A DNA stretch of 64,000 nucleotides from Palsa-504 sp963806335 (GCA_963806335.1 CAWDXO010000009.1:186001-250000); one strand, 5' to 3'; counted from the first letter of the stretch, positions 31,606-40,520 are shown. The notes: generated from the letters alone by a model not told the origin. Numbers and translations: made by a program.

Positions 31606-34110
31606 ATGGGTAAACAGGCAGACTGGCAGACTGACATGGAAAAGCAGGCCGACCAGGTGTACGCGCTGCTCGCTGACGGGACCACGGTCGAGATCCGCCC
31701 GGCCGGCCCGGATGATTTCGACGCGGTCAAGGCCATGCACGAAGCGATGTCTCCTGACAACGCGTACATGCGCTTCTTCAACCTCAGCCGGCTGGCCGCG
31801 GCGGCGGAGGCGCGCCGGACCTGCCAGGAGCCCGGCCCCGATCACGGCGCGCTGCTCGCGCTGTGCGGCGGCGAGGTGGTCGGTGTGGCCAGCTTCTACG
31901 TTACCGATAACCCGGCACCGGCCAGCGGCGAGCGTGCGGCGGAGATCGCGTTCGCGGTGGCCGACCACATGCACCACCGGGGGATCGCCACCCTGCTGCT
32001 CGAGCACCTGGTCTCGCTGGCCAGGAGCCGCCAGATAACCACGTTCACCGCCGAGACCCTTTCCGAGAACAAGCCGATGCAGGACGTGTTCGCGGGCGCG
32101 GGGCTGCCCGTCAAGCGTCACTACGCGGACGGGGTCTTCGAGATGACCTTTCCGCTGCCCACCCCGGACGCCGGCACCGCACTGGACAGCTACCTGAGTG
32201 CCGTGGCCGAACGTGAACGCCGCGCGGAGGCCGCCAGCCTGCGGCACGTATTCGCGCCCGAGTCCGTCGTGGTGATCGGCGCCAGTCGGCGGCGGGGCAG
32301 CGTGGGCCGGGCGATCGTAGACAACATCCGCGCCGGCGGGTACGCCGGCCGGCTCTATACAGTGAACCCGCACGCCCGGCAGATCGGCGGCGAGCACTGC
32401 CTGTCCTCGGTGCTGGACCTGCCCGAGCCCGCCGACCTGGCCGTGATAGCGGTGCCCGCCGCCGCGGTCCTCGGCGCGGCCGAGCACTGCGGCCAGCGCG
32501 GCGTCCGGTCCCTGATCGTGATCACCGCCGGGCTGGGGGTCGCCGGCTGCGCCGATCTGCTCGCGGTGTGCCGCCGGCACGGCATGCGGCTGGTCGGCCC
32601 GGACTGCTTCGGCGTGGCCGTGCCCGGCATCGGCCTCAACGCCACGTTCGCCGAGAACCCGCCCGCACCCGGCGTGGCCGGCCTGGTCATGCAGTCCGGT
32701 GGCCTGGGGTTCGCGATGGTAGACCAGCTCTCCCGACTCGGCATCGGGATCTCCTCGTTCGCGTCGGTGGGCGACAAGCTCGACGTGTCAAGCAACGACA
32801 TGCTGCTGTGGTGGGAGCATGACGGCATCACCAAGGTCGCCGTGCTCTACATCGAGTCGTTCGGCAATCCGCGCAAGTTCGGCCGGAACGCTCGCCGGGT
32901 GAGCGCGAGCATGCCCGTACTCACCGTGCTGGCCGGCCAGCAGGAGACTCCCCTAATCAGCCGGGAGGCCCCCCTACTCACCCGGGAAGCAGTGTTCGAG
33001 CAGGCCGGCGTGGTCACCGTGCGCGGCTTCGGCGACCTGATCGAGGCCACCGCGCTGCTCGCGACCCAGCCGGTTCCGGCCGGCTCCACCATCGCCATCG
33101 TGTCCAATATCGGCAGCGCCGGCGAGCTGGCCGCCGCGGCTTGCACCGAGCGCGGGCTGAACGTGTACGACCCGCACGGCCTGACCAGGCGGCGGCTGCG
33201 GGCGCTCGGGTCCGGCCCCGGCGCCGGAACCATCAGTGACACCGGAGCGGTCGACACCACGGCCACGGTTTCCGGCGAGCGTTTCCGCGCCTGCCTGGAA
33301 CTGCTGGCGGCGGACGACGACGTGCACGCGATCATCGCGCTCGTCCTGCCGACGGGCGCGACCGGCGACCTGGTGACCGCCATCCAGGAAGCGAATGTCA
33401 GCGTCCCGCTGGCCGCCGTCGTGCTCAATCAGAGCGAATCCGTCCGGCTGCTGGCCCGGCCGGAGGGGCACCGGGCGGGCCGGATACCGGCTTACGGTTA
33501 CCCGGAGGCGGCGGTCGCCGCGGTGGCCCGGGCCGTCGGTTACGGCGCCTGGCGCGCTGAGCCGCGCGGCCGGGTGCCCGACTTCCCCGATATCAGGGCC
33601 GCGGACGCTCGCACGCTGGCCCGCGAGTTCCTCCGCCACGCGCCGCAGGGCGGCTGGCTGCCGCCCGGTAAGACGGCCGAGCTGCTGTCCTGCTACGGAA
33701 TAGCGGTGGGTGCCGCCGCACCGGACGGCACCGAGGTGATCGTCACGGTAGCCGCGGACCAGACGTTCGGCCCGCTGGTGGTGTTCGGGCTCGGCGGCGC
33801 GGGGACTGAGGTGTTCGCCGACCGCGCGGCCCGGCTCACGCCGGTGACCGACACCGACGCGGACAAGCTGATCCGGTCCATCCGCTCCGCGCCGCTGCTG
33901 CTCGGCCGGGGCGGCCGTGCCGCCGCGGACCTGGACGAGCTGCGCGACCTGCTGATGCGGGTCTCGCGGCTCGCCGACGACCTAGCCGAAGTCGCCGACC
34001 TCGAGCTCAGCCCGGTCATCGCCGGGCCGACCGGGGTCGTGGCCAGGCGAGCGCGGATCCGGCTGGCCCCGTATGAGCCCAAGGACCCGTTCCTGCGACG
34101 ATTGCGCTGA
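31606..34110 (+). CDS. GNAT acetyltransferase / ADP-forming acyl-CoA synthetase fusion with shortened ATP-grasp domain
   Basis: An 834-residue protein. Residues about 28-180 form a GNAT domain (IAFAVADHMHHRGIATLLLE). Residues about 213-345 form the CoA-binding Rossmann domain (VVVIGASRRRGSVGRAIVDN). Residues about 350-650 are the CoA-ligase part, but the usual SHTG motif is absent (near ISREAPLLTREAVFEQ). The ATP-grasp part starts at about 690 (KTAELLSCYGIAVG) and jumps at about 705 straight to GTEVIVTVAADQTFGPLVVF. Some 70-80 residues with the ATP-contacting lysine and HKTD-type motif are missing. It may act only as an acetyltransferase. Start is ATG 31606 or 31636. Confidence 0.78.
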   Translation: MGKQADWQTDMEKQADQVYALLADGTTVEIRPAGPDDFDAVKAMHEAMSPDNAYMRFFNLSRLAAAAEARRTCQEPGPDHGALLALCGGEVVGVASFYVTDNPAPASGERAAEIAFAVADHMHHRGIATLLLEHLVSLARSRQITTFTAETLSENKPMQDVFAGAGLPVKRHYADGVFEMTFPLPTPDAGTALDSYLSAVAERERRAEAASLRHVFAPESVVVIGASRRRGSVGRAIVDNIRAGGYAGRLYTVNPHARQIGGEHCLSSVLDLPEPADLAVIAVPAAAVLGAAEHCGQRGVRSLIVITAGLGVAGCADLLAVCRRHGMRLVGPDCFGVAVPGIGLNATFAENPPAPGVAGLVMQSGGLGFAMVDQLSRLGIGISSFASVGDKLDVSSNDMLLWWEHDGITKVAVLYIESFGNPRKFGRNARRVSASMPVLTVLAGQQETPLISREAPLLTREAVFEQAGVVTVRGFGDLIEATALLATQPVPAGSTIAIVSNIGSAGELAAAACTERGLNVYDPHGLTRRRLRALGSGPGAGTISDTGAVDTTATVSGERFRACLELLAADDDVHAIIALVLPTGATGDLVTAIQEANVSVPLAAVVLNQSESVRLLARPEGHRAGRIPAYGYPEAAVAAVARAVGYGAWRAEPRGRVPDFPDIRAADARTLAREFLRHAPQGGWLPPGKTAELLSCYGIAVGAAAPDGTEVIVTVAADQTFGPLVVFGLGGAGTEVFADRAARLTPVTDTDADKLIRSIRSAPLLLGRGGRAAADLDELRDLLMRVSRLADDLAEVADLELSPVIAGPTGVVARRARIRLAPYEPKDPFLRRLR

Positions 34111-34118
34111 TGGTAACG

Positions 34119-34160
34119 GGGGCAAGCACCGCTGCCCGTTCGGACAAAAAAGGGGTCTAT
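34119..34160 (+). repeat. Dispersed CCGTTCGG element, copy B, abutting the phosphoketolase start
   Basis: GGGGCAAGCAC, five bases, CCCGTTCGG (ending 34143), then ACAAAAAAGGGG. The AGGGG at 34151-34155 serves as the ribosome-binding site of the phosphoketolase gene. It aligns without gaps over 25 bp with copies D and E. Confidence 0.6.
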
Positions 34161-36533
34161 GTGTCTGTGACGGAGACTGTGCCCGGGCCGTTGACGGCCA
34201 GTGAGCTTGACGCGCTCGACGGGTGGTGGCGCGCGGCGAATTACCTGTCGGTGGGGCAGATCTACCTAATGGATAATCCGCTGCTGGCCGAGCCACTGCG
34301 GCCCGAGCACGTCAAGCCGCGGCTGCTGGGGCACTGGGGGACGACGCCGGGGCTGAACCTGATTTACGCGCACCTGAACCGGGTGATCAGGAACTCCGAC
34401 CTGGACGTGATCTACGTGGCGGGTCCGGGGCACGGCGGTCCCGGGATGGTGGCGAATACGTACCTGGAGGGGACGTATACCGAGCGCTACTCACGGATTA
34501 CCCAGGACACGGCGGGGATGGCCCGGCTATTCCGGCAGTTCTCCTTTCCCGGCGGGATCCCCTCGCACGTGGCGCCGGAGACGCCCGGGTCGATCCATGA
34601 GGGCGGTGAGCTTGGCTACTCGCTGGCGCACGCGTACGGGGCGGCGTTCGATAACCCGGACCTGATCGTGGCGTGCGTGATCGGCGACGGGGAGGCCGAG
34701 ACCGGGCCGCTGGCGGGCAGCTGGCATGCGAACAAGTTCCTGGACCCGGCCAGCGACGGCGCCGTGCTGCCAATCCTGCACCTGAACGGGTACAAGATCG
34801 CGAACCCGACGGTGCTGGCCCGGATCCCGGCCGGGGAGCTCGATTCGCTCCTAACCGGCTACGGGTACCGGGTGTACACGGTGGAGGGTAATGACCCGGC
34901 GCGGGTGCACCAGCAGCTCGCCGCCACCATGGACACGGTCATCGCCGAGATTCATGCCATCCAGCGCCGGGCCCGCGTGGACGGGGACGTGACCCGACCG
35001 GCGTGGCCGGTCATCGTGCTGCGGACGCCGAAGGGGTGGACCGGTCCCAAGGTGGTGGACGGGCTGCCGGTGGAGGGGACATGGCGGGCGCACCAGGTCC
35101 CGATCGACGCGGCCCGGACGAACCCGGAGCACCTGACCCAGCTGGAGTCCTGGCTGCGGTCCTACCGCGCCGAGGAACTCTTCGATGCCTCCGGGGCGCT
35201 GGTCCCCGAGCTGGCCAGGCTAGCGCCACACGGGGAGCGGCGGATGAGCGCCAACCCGCACGCGAACGGCGGGGTGCTGCTGCGGGATCTGGACCTCCCG
35301 GATTTCCGTGACTACGCGGTGGCGGTGCCGGCCCCGGGGGCCGGGATGTCCGAGGCGACCCGGGTACTGGGCCAGTGGCTGCGTGATGTGATCACCCGTA
35401 ACCCTTCGTCGTTCCGGCTGTTCGGCCCGGATGAGACGGCTTCCAATCGGCTGGACGCGGCGTTCGAGGTGACGAACCGGGCATTCGAGGGCGAGATCAT
35501 CGATGGCGACAACCACCTCGCCCCCGACGGGCGGGTGGTGGAGGTGTTGTCGGAGCATCTGTGCCAGGGCTGGCTGGAGGGATACACGCTGACCGGGCGG
35601 CACGGGCTGTTCAACTGCTACGAGGCGTTCATCCACATCATCGACTCCATGTTCAACCAGCACGCCAAGTGGCTGAAGGTCACCCGCGGTATCGGCTGGC
35701 GGGCGCCGGTGGCCTCGCTGAACTACCTGCTGTCCTCGCTGGTCTGGCGGCAAGACCACAACGGGTTCAGCCACCAGGACCCTGGCTTCATTGACCACGT
35801 GGTGAACAAGAAAGCCGAGGTCATCCGCGTCTACCTGCCGCCTGACACCAACACCCTGCTCTCGGTCGGCGATCACTGCCTGCGCTCGCGGCAGTACGTC
35901 AACGTCATCGTGGCCGGAAAGCAGCCGCAGTGGAACTGGCTCGGCATGGACGAGGCGATCATCCACTGCTCCCGCGGGGCCGGGATCTGGGAATGGGCCA
36001 GCAACGACTCTCCCGGCGAGCCGGACGTGGTGATGGCCTGCTGCGGGGAGACTCCCACGCTGGAGACCATGGCCGCGGTGTCGCTGCTGCGTGAGCACCT
36101 GCCGGAGCTGAAGGTGCGGGTGGTCAATGTGGTTGACCTGATGCGGCTTGAGCCCGAGACCGAGCACCCGCACGGCATGTCGGACGCGGAGTTCGACGCC
36201 CTGTTCACCACCGGCCGGCCGGTGATCTTCGCGTACCACGGTTACCCCTGGCTGATCCACCGGCTGACCTACCGCCGGCACGGTCACGACAACCTGCACG
36301 TCCGCGGCTACAAGGAAGAGGGCACCACCACCACCCCGTTCGACATGGTCATGATGAACGATCTGGACCGCTTTCACCTGGTCATGGACGTCATCGACCG
36401 TGTCCCGGGGCTCGCGTCGGCGGCCGGGCACGTTAGGCAGCTGATGACGGATAAGCGCCTGACGTGCCGCGCGTATACCCGCGAGCACGGCGAGGACGCT
36501 CCCGAGATCACCAACTGGAAGTGGGCGTACTGA
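34161..36533 (+). CDS. xfp: Xylulose-5-phosphate/fructose-6-phosphate phosphoketolase
   Basis: A 790-residue TPP enzyme matching the family throughout: QIYLMDNPLLAEPL, LLGHWGTTPGLNLIYAHLNR, YVAGPGHGGPGMVANTYLEG, ACVIGDGEAETGPLAGSWHA, LFGPDETASNRLDAAFE and GYPWLIHRLTYRRHGHDNLH. It cleaves sugar phosphates to acetyl phosphate, bypassing pyruvate decarboxylation. GTG 34161 is preferred over ATG 34110 because AGGGG lies 5 bp upstream and the extra residues do not look like family sequence. No acetate kinase gene is in view. Confidence 0.92.
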   Translation: MSVTETVPGPLTASELDALDGWWRAANYLSVGQIYLMDNPLLAEPLRPEHVKPRLLGHWGTTPGLNLIYAHLNRVIRNSDLDVIYVAGPGHGGPGMVANTYLEGTYTERYSRITQDTAGMARLFRQFSFPGGIPSHVAPETPGSIHEGGELGYSLAHAYGAAFDNPDLIVACVIGDGEAETGPLAGSWHANKFLDPASDGAVLPILHLNGYKIANPTVLARIPAGELDSLLTGYGYRVYTVEGNDPARVHQQLAATMDTVIAEIHAIQRRARVDGDVTRPAWPVIVLRTPKGWTGPKVVDGLPVEGTWRAHQVPIDAARTNPEHLTQLESWLRSYRAEELFDASGALVPELARLAPHGERRMSANPHANGGVLLRDLDLPDFRDYAVAVPAPGAGMSEATRVLGQWLRDVITRNPSSFRLFGPDETASNRLDAAFEVTNRAFEGEIIDGDNHLAPDGRVVEVLSEHLCQGWLEGYTLTGRHGLFNCYEAFIHIIDSMFNQHAKWLKVTRGIGWRAPVASLNYLLSSLVWRQDHNGFSHQDPGFIDHVVNKKAEVIRVYLPPDTNTLLSVGDHCLRSRQYVNVIVAGKQPQWNWLGMDEAIIHCSRGAGIWEWASNDSPGEPDVVMACCGETPTLETMAAVSLLREHLPELKVRVVNVVDLMRLEPETEHPHGMSDAEFDALFTTGRPVIFAYHGYPWLIHRLTYRRHGHDNLHVRGYKEEGTTTTPFDMVMMNDLDRFHLVMDVIDRVPGLASAAGHVRQLMTDKRLTCRAYTREHGEDAPEITNWKWAY

Positions 36534-36635
36534 CGGCACGATCTCGCCGCGATCCTGATCCGGCGCACGCTGACGGCATTCGTCGTGCGGACCGAGGCGG
36601 TGTGAGCCGCGGCGCCGCTGGCCGGGCGCCGCCGT

Positions 36636-36827
36636 TCAGAGTTTGGTCAGCTTGGCGCACGGCGTCATGATCCGCACCTGACGCGTGCCGAACTCGATGA
36701 TCAGGGCGGTGTCCCCCTCGACGCCGACGACCCGGCCCAGGCCGTACTTGTCGTGCGTCACCTGGTCCTGCTCGGCGAACTGCTCCGCAGGCGGGGCGGG
36801 CGCGGTCTTGAAGGGACTTGTGGGCAA
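36636..36827 (-). CDS. Small conserved protein with a CarD/Tudor-like C-terminal strand pattern
   Basis: About 63 residues. The conserved part is VTHDKYGLGRVVGVEGDTAL followed by IIEFGTRQVRIMTPCAKLTKL, which I recognise from short actinomycete proteins of unknown role. The strand pattern resembles small beta-barrel modules at the ends of UvrD-type helicases or in CarD. TTG 36827 (encoding LPTSPFKTAP) is the likely start by comparison with such proteins, but no ribosome-binding site is clear. Longer in-frame starts exist at 36920 and upstream. It overlaps the ATPase-domain gene by 70 bp on the same strand. Confidence 0.55.
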   Translation of the reverse strand: MPTSPFKTAPAPPAEQFAEQDQVTHDKYGLGRVVGVEGDTALIIEFGTRQVRIMTPCAKLTKL

Positions 36828-37333
36828 GTGGCGCCGGGTCCCGGCGCGGGCAGGTTCCACCCTTTCAGTATGCGCCCAACGGGCGCTCTCCGCTTGTTTC
36901 CGAGGCCTGACCGTAACCATTGGGCCGCTGGCGGCAGCGCGAAGGTGACCGAGGCCCGCGTCCCGCGAGGGCCGGTCCGCACCTCCATGCGGTCGGCCAC
37001 CTTCCGTACCACCCACAGGCCATGGCCATCCAGGTAGGGCCACGGATCCGCCTGGGCCTCATCCCCCTCGCCGCCCTCGACCCGCTGGCCCACCGGGGCG
37101 GCCGGGCCGTCGTCCTCGACCTCGCAGCACAATGCTTCAGGCAGGTTCCACATCCGCAGGCGTCCCGCGCCGGCGCCATGGCGAATGGCGTTAGCCGCCA
37201 GTTCGTGCACGACCAGGACCACGTCGATGGCCCGGTCCTCCAGCATCCCGGCCTGACAGGCGTACGCCTGCACGGCCGCACGCAGCGTGTGCAGCGTGCC
37301 GGAGTCGAACGCTAGGTCAAGAGTCTGCGACAT
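36758..37333 (-). CDS. Stand-alone GHKL ATPase, anti-sigma-factor kinase type
   Basis: A 191-residue protein (ATG 37333; GTG 37339 also possible). It has the N-box VVLVVHELAANAIRHGAG, G1 box CEVEDDGPAAPV, and G2 box DGHGLWVVRKVADRMEVR. Such RsbW/SpoIIAB-like domains phosphorylate or bind STAS antagonists and sigma factors in actinomycetes. The last 45 residues or so are Pro/Arg-rich and continue into the frame of the next gene. They may be poorly conserved. The STAS-PAS protein at 2435-3577 is a conceivable but distant partner. Confidence 0.75.
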   Translation of the reverse strand: MSQTLDLAFDSGTLHTLRAAVQAYACQAGMLEDRAIDVVLVVHELAANAIRHGAGAGRLRMWNLPEALCCEVEDDGPAAPVGQRVEGGEGDEAQADPWPYLDGHGLWVVRKVADRMEVRTGPRGTRASVTFALPPAAQWLRSGLGNKRRAPVGRILKGWNLPAPGPGATCPQVPSRPRPPRLRSSSPSRTR

Positions 37334-37339
37334 GCGCAC

Positions 37340-37630
37340 CTGACGGGGATAAGGAGGCGGGCCCTCCGCACGACTGGATCGCCGGTGGTGTGTCCGCCCA
37401 TCAGAATCGCCTCCCGGGCATCCGCAGCGCTCGCCCTGGTCCGCTGGTTAGGCCGATCGCGGCAACCACAGGCCAGACCGTCGACAGGAGTCTTCTACCA
37501 GCACGGCCGGCTTATAAACTGGCACATCCCGCAACTCCTTTCACGGTCTCGCGCGTCCGCCGACGGCGTGGTCGCGCGTGTCCAGGTGCACGCAGTCGGC
37601 CCGTTCGGAGAAATAAGGGTTTGACCCCGG
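37340..37630. other. Intergenic stretch with dispersed element, no gene recognised
   Basis: About 290 bp between the ATPase-domain gene and the convergent-side end of the C45 hydrolase gene. It holds copy C of the CCGTTCGG element at 37585-37624. I see no supported coding frame. Confidence 0.4.
37585..37624 (+). repeat. Dispersed CCGTTCGG element, copy C
   Basis: GGTGCACGCAG, four bases, CCCGTTCGG (ending 37608), then AGAAATAAGGGTTTGA. It lies just past the 3' end of the C45 hydrolase gene and is not positioned to drive a known gene. Confidence 0.6.
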
Positions 37631-38800
37631 TCAGACGGTGCCGAGCTGGACCTGGATGGTGCCGAGTTCGACCTGGTCCAGGGCGTGCGCCCAGGTCCGG
37701 CCCGGCCAGTGGTACCGGGCGACGCCCTCGGCCGGCCGGTACTCGGCGGTGTACAGGCTGCCGAAACCCTCGTGGAATCGGGTGGCGTACAGCGGAGCTT
37801 TCAGGAATGCCGCGACGACGCCGGGGACAGCGGTCCCCTCGGCGAGCAATTCCTCCACGTACTCCAGTCGCTCCACGCTGCGGATCGCCGCGACGTAGGG
37901 CGCCCATTCCACCTCGCCCTGATGGTTGGTGACCGCGGCCTGGCCGGTGACGCGGGCTGGCCGGTCCGGGGCGAGGTACACCGTGACCCGCTCGCCGGAG
38001 CGGTCGAGGACGGTGACGTTGTAGGACATGTGGACCGGCACCCGGCGCAGCACCTGCTCGGCCTCCGACACGGTCCCGCAGACCTCGAGCACGTAGCGGA
38101 TGACCAGCGGGATCCCGAAGCCCTCGCCGACCACCGGCCGTCCGCCGAACGTCAGCGATACGGCCAGCCCGGCGTCGTTCACTCCGTCGAGCAGGCCCCA
38201 CAGGCAGTCGAGCATGCCGAGCACCCGGTGGCCGGCGTAGGCCGTGCTGGCCACGACCCCGTCGAAAAGACGGTAGTCCCAGTCGTAGTTGCGGATCAGC
38301 GCCGGACCGCCTGCCAGCACCGCCGCCTGCGTGCACCCGGTGAGGAACGGCGGCGGGTTCCATAGCGAGAGCGCGGCACCCGCGTCGGAGTCGCCCGTCT
38401 CTGAGCTCTCCGCGATCATGGCGGTCAGCCGCTGCCAGGCCGGGACGAGCTCCGGCATGTGCTCCTCGAGTCGCGCCCTGGCCTCCGCCGCGGTCGGCCG
38501 CGTGTTCGCGCCATCCCGCCACCACTGGCGGAAGGCGGGCCAGGTCGCCGCCAGATGCTCACTGATCCGGTCGCCTGGCTCGTCTTCGGTGAAGGCCCGC
38601 AGGGTGAGGGGAATGCCGCCGGCCCGGGGAGCCTGCTCCCAGGGAACGCCCGGCCACGGTCCCGAACCCCAGTCTGCCGAGGCGAGGCGCTGCAGCCAGG
38701 AGCGCCAGTCCGTCCAGTCGACGTCCTCCACCCACCGCTGCCAGTCCTGCCAGCTCGCCGGGACAGCCGCCTGGTCCCCGCCATCGCGGTCTTTCGCCAC
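37631..38800 (-). CDS. C45-family acyltransferase/hydrolase (Ntn-type)
   Basis: A 389-residue protein. The middle resembles the acyl-CoA:6-aminopenicillanate acyltransferase/carcinine hydrolase family. The candidate nucleophile Cys is in LTGCTQAAVLAGGP, followed by LIRNYDWDYRLFDGVVASTA and LLDGVNDAGLAVSLTFGGRP. The N-terminal 130 residues (Trp-rich, WQDWQRWVEDVDWTDWRSWL) could be a propeptide, but that is inference. Substrate cannot be assigned. ATG 38800 is the start. Confidence 0.68.
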   Translation of the reverse strand: MAKDRDGGDQAAVPASWQDWQRWVEDVDWTDWRSWLQRLASADWGSGPWPGVPWEQAPRAGGIPLTLRAFTEDEPGDRISEHLAATWPAFRQWWRDGANTRPTAAEARARLEEHMPELVPAWQRLTAMIAESSETGDSDAGAALSLWNPPPFLTGCTQAAVLAGGPALIRNYDWDYRLFDGVVASTAYAGHRVLGMLDCLWGLLDGVNDAGLAVSLTFGGRPVVGEGFGIPLVIRYVLEVCGTVSEAEQVLRRVPVHMSYNVTVLDRSGERVTVYLAPDRPARVTGQAAVTNHQGEVEWAPYVAAIRSVERLEYVEELLAEGTAVPGVVAAFLKAPLYATRFHEGFGSLYTAEYRPAEGVARYHWPGRTWAHALDQVELGTIQVQLGTV

Positions 38801-38948
38801 GCGGTCTGCTCCCTTCTGATGCCCGCCGGGCGTCTGATGCCCGCTGGACGCTCGTCGAGGCTACCCGCCGCTTGCAGCCTAAACCCGGGGGCGCGCTCAG
38901 GGGCGGCATGAGTGCCGCCGCGGTTGCAAGTTGGCGGGCTCATGTTTG

Positions 38949-38961
38949 AGGACTTTGGTGC
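38949..38961. promoter_or_regulatory. DosR-like box before a 29-residue protein gene
   Basis: AGGACTTTGGTGC matches the left and central part of the DosR core exactly (GGACTTTGGT) but lacks the final CC. It is 35 bp before ATG 38997. Confidence 0.45.
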
Positions 38962-38996
38962 GGGTAGATGGGTGGCCTAACGAAAGGAAATTAGTC

Positions 38997-39086
38997 ATGT
39001 ATATAGGCATCGGAACCGTCGTGCTCATCGTGATCATCGTGCTGGTCATTCTTATGCTGCGCAGGTTATGCCGCGCAGGTGATTAG
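38997..39086 (+). CDS. 29-residue hydrophobic small protein
   Basis: MYIGIGTVVLIVIIVLVILM is a near-continuous membrane helix followed by LRRLCRAGD, a basic cytoplasmic end. GAAAGGAAA lies 6 bp before the ATG, a DosR-like box lies upstream and a terminator hairpin follows at 39138-39157, so it looks like a complete monocistronic gene. Very similar short hydrophobic proteins exist in other actinomycetes. Function is unknown. Confidence 0.65.
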   Translation: MYIGIGTVVLIVIIVLVILMLRRLCRAGD

Positions 39087-39137
39087 TTCGCGCGGGCGTT
39101 TCCCTGACGCCCGTTAAGGTCACGCCCAAGCCTCAAT

Positions 39138-39157
39138 CCCCCGGGTAAGCCCGGGGG
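39138..39157 (+). terminator. Rho-independent-type terminator after the 29-residue gene
   Basis: CCCCCGGG (39138-39145), loop TAAG, then CCCGGGGG (39150-39157) forms a perfect 8-bp GC stem followed by TGATCTTTT. It lies 52 bp past the small-gene stop. Confidence 0.75.
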
Positions 39158-39175
39158 TGATCTTTTACCGCCACC

Positions 39176-40483
39176 ATGGCGGACGAAAGGACACCTCATG
39201 GAGGTCAAGGCCGGGTGAACCGCTTTCGTGGAGCCGAGGCGCCTGAGGTATACCGGGAAGCCGAGCTCTCCCGTGAAACCAGGCTCTCCCGCGAACCTCA
39301 GGCGGCCGAGGTCCGGGCTCAGGAGGAGGTCCGGACCCAGGAAAACCCGCCTCAGGGGGAAGATCAGAGCCAGCAGGGACAAGACCGGATACAGGAGGCG
39401 CTCGAGACGGCGGCGGCCGTAGCCGAGGAGACGGGCGGCCTCGGCACACCGGGACGGCCCATCAACCGGCGTTCCCCCTTCATGATCGGGATGACCGGAG
39501 CCTTCGGCGTCGCGGTGACCTACGGCCTGGTCGAACTGCTCGGCCGGGCCAGGTCGGTGCTCATACTCATCGGCCTGGGCTTCTTTATCGCCGCGGGCCT
39601 GGACCCGGTCGTCGGCTGGCTGGTCCGGCACCGGATACCGCGATGGGCCGCCGTGCTCACCGTCATAGCTTGCGGCCTCGCGGTCGGGGCGGCGTTTCTC
39701 GCCGCCGCGATCCCGCCGCTGACCTCCGAGGCCACCGCGCTCGCGCATCAGATCCCGCACTACATGCACAGTTTGCAGGACCGCAATTCGCAGCTGGGCA
39801 AGCTCAATATGAGGTACCACCTGCAGCAGCGCCTTTCGAAACTGGTCACCAGCGGGGGAAGCTCCTGGGTGGGAGGGGTCCTCGGCGCGGGGGCCCTGGT
39901 GCTCACCACCGCCTCCTCCATTTTGGCCGTGATTGTGCTCAGCATTTACTTCCTGGCCGGCCTGCCGCGTATCAAGGTGTTCGCCTACCAGCTCGTACCG
40001 CACTCGCGGCGGCCGCGGGCCATCCTGATCGGCGATGAGATCCTCGCCAAGGTCGGCGGGTACGTGCTGGGCAACTTCATCACCTCGGTGATCGCCGGCC
40101 TGGGGACCTTCTTCTGGCTGCTCGCGTTCGGCGTTCCCTATCCGCTCCTGCTGGCCATGTTCGTGGCCCTGCTCGACCTGATCCCGGTGATCGGGTCAAC
40201 CATCGGCGGCATCGTGGTGTCCCTCGTCGCGCTGACCGTGTCCCTGCCGGTAGCGCTCGCCACCCTCGCGTTCTACGTGGCGTACCGGCTCGCCGAGGAC
40301 TACCTCATCGTGCCGCGGATCATGGGCCGCACCGTTCAGGTGCCGGCCATCGTCAGCCTGGTGGCGGTGCTGATCGGCGGGGTACTGATGGGCATCATCG
40401 GCGCGCTCGTGGCGATTCCGGTCGCCGCCGCCATCCGGTTGCTCCTGCACGAGGTCGCGATCCGCCGGCTGGACAAGAGCTGA
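39176..40483 (+). CDS. AI-2E family transporter (PerM/TqsA-like)
   Basis: A 435-residue polytopic protein. A charged, Glu/Gln-rich cytoplasmic extension of about 95 residues precedes the first helix (FMIGMTGAFGVAVTYGLVEL). Family motifs follow: LIGLGFFIAAGLDPVVGWLV, the long extracytoplasmic section, then FGVPYPLLLAMFVALLDLIP, IGSTIGGI and the C-terminal EDYLIVPRIMGRTVQVPAIV. The transported substrate cannot be predicted. ATG 39176 is used; GTG 39215 with GGAGG about 10 bp upstream is possible. Confidence 0.85.
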   Translation: MADERTPHGGQGRVNRFRGAEAPEVYREAELSRETRLSREPQAAEVRAQEEVRTQENPPQGEDQSQQGQDRIQEALETAAAVAEETGGLGTPGRPINRRSPFMIGMTGAFGVAVTYGLVELLGRARSVLILIGLGFFIAAGLDPVVGWLVRHRIPRWAAVLTVIACGLAVGAAFLAAAIPPLTSEATALAHQIPHYMHSLQDRNSQLGKLNMRYHLQQRLSKLVTSGGSSWVGGVLGAGALVLTTASSILAVIVLSIYFLAGLPRIKVFAYQLVPHSRRPRAILIGDEILAKVGGYVLGNFITSVIAGLGTFFWLLAFGVPYPLLLAMFVALLDLIPVIGSTIGGIVVSLVALTVSLPVALATLAFYVAYRLAEDYLIVPRIMGRTVQVPAIVSLVAVLIGGVLMGIIGALVAIPVAAAIRLLLHEVAIRRLDKS

Positions 40484-40520
40484 GCGTCCGGGGCCCCGGC
40501 CGACCGCCGGGCGGTCCGGG

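Noticed and set aside
36811..36823. GGGACTTGTGGGC as another DosR box
   Set aside because: It lies inside overlapping coding sequence and lacks the right arm, so it is probably chance.
38997..39086. The 29-residue frame as a toxin of a type I toxin-antitoxin pair
   Set aside because: It has the hydrophobic form, but no antisense RNA promoter or repeat pair is evident, so there is no positive support.
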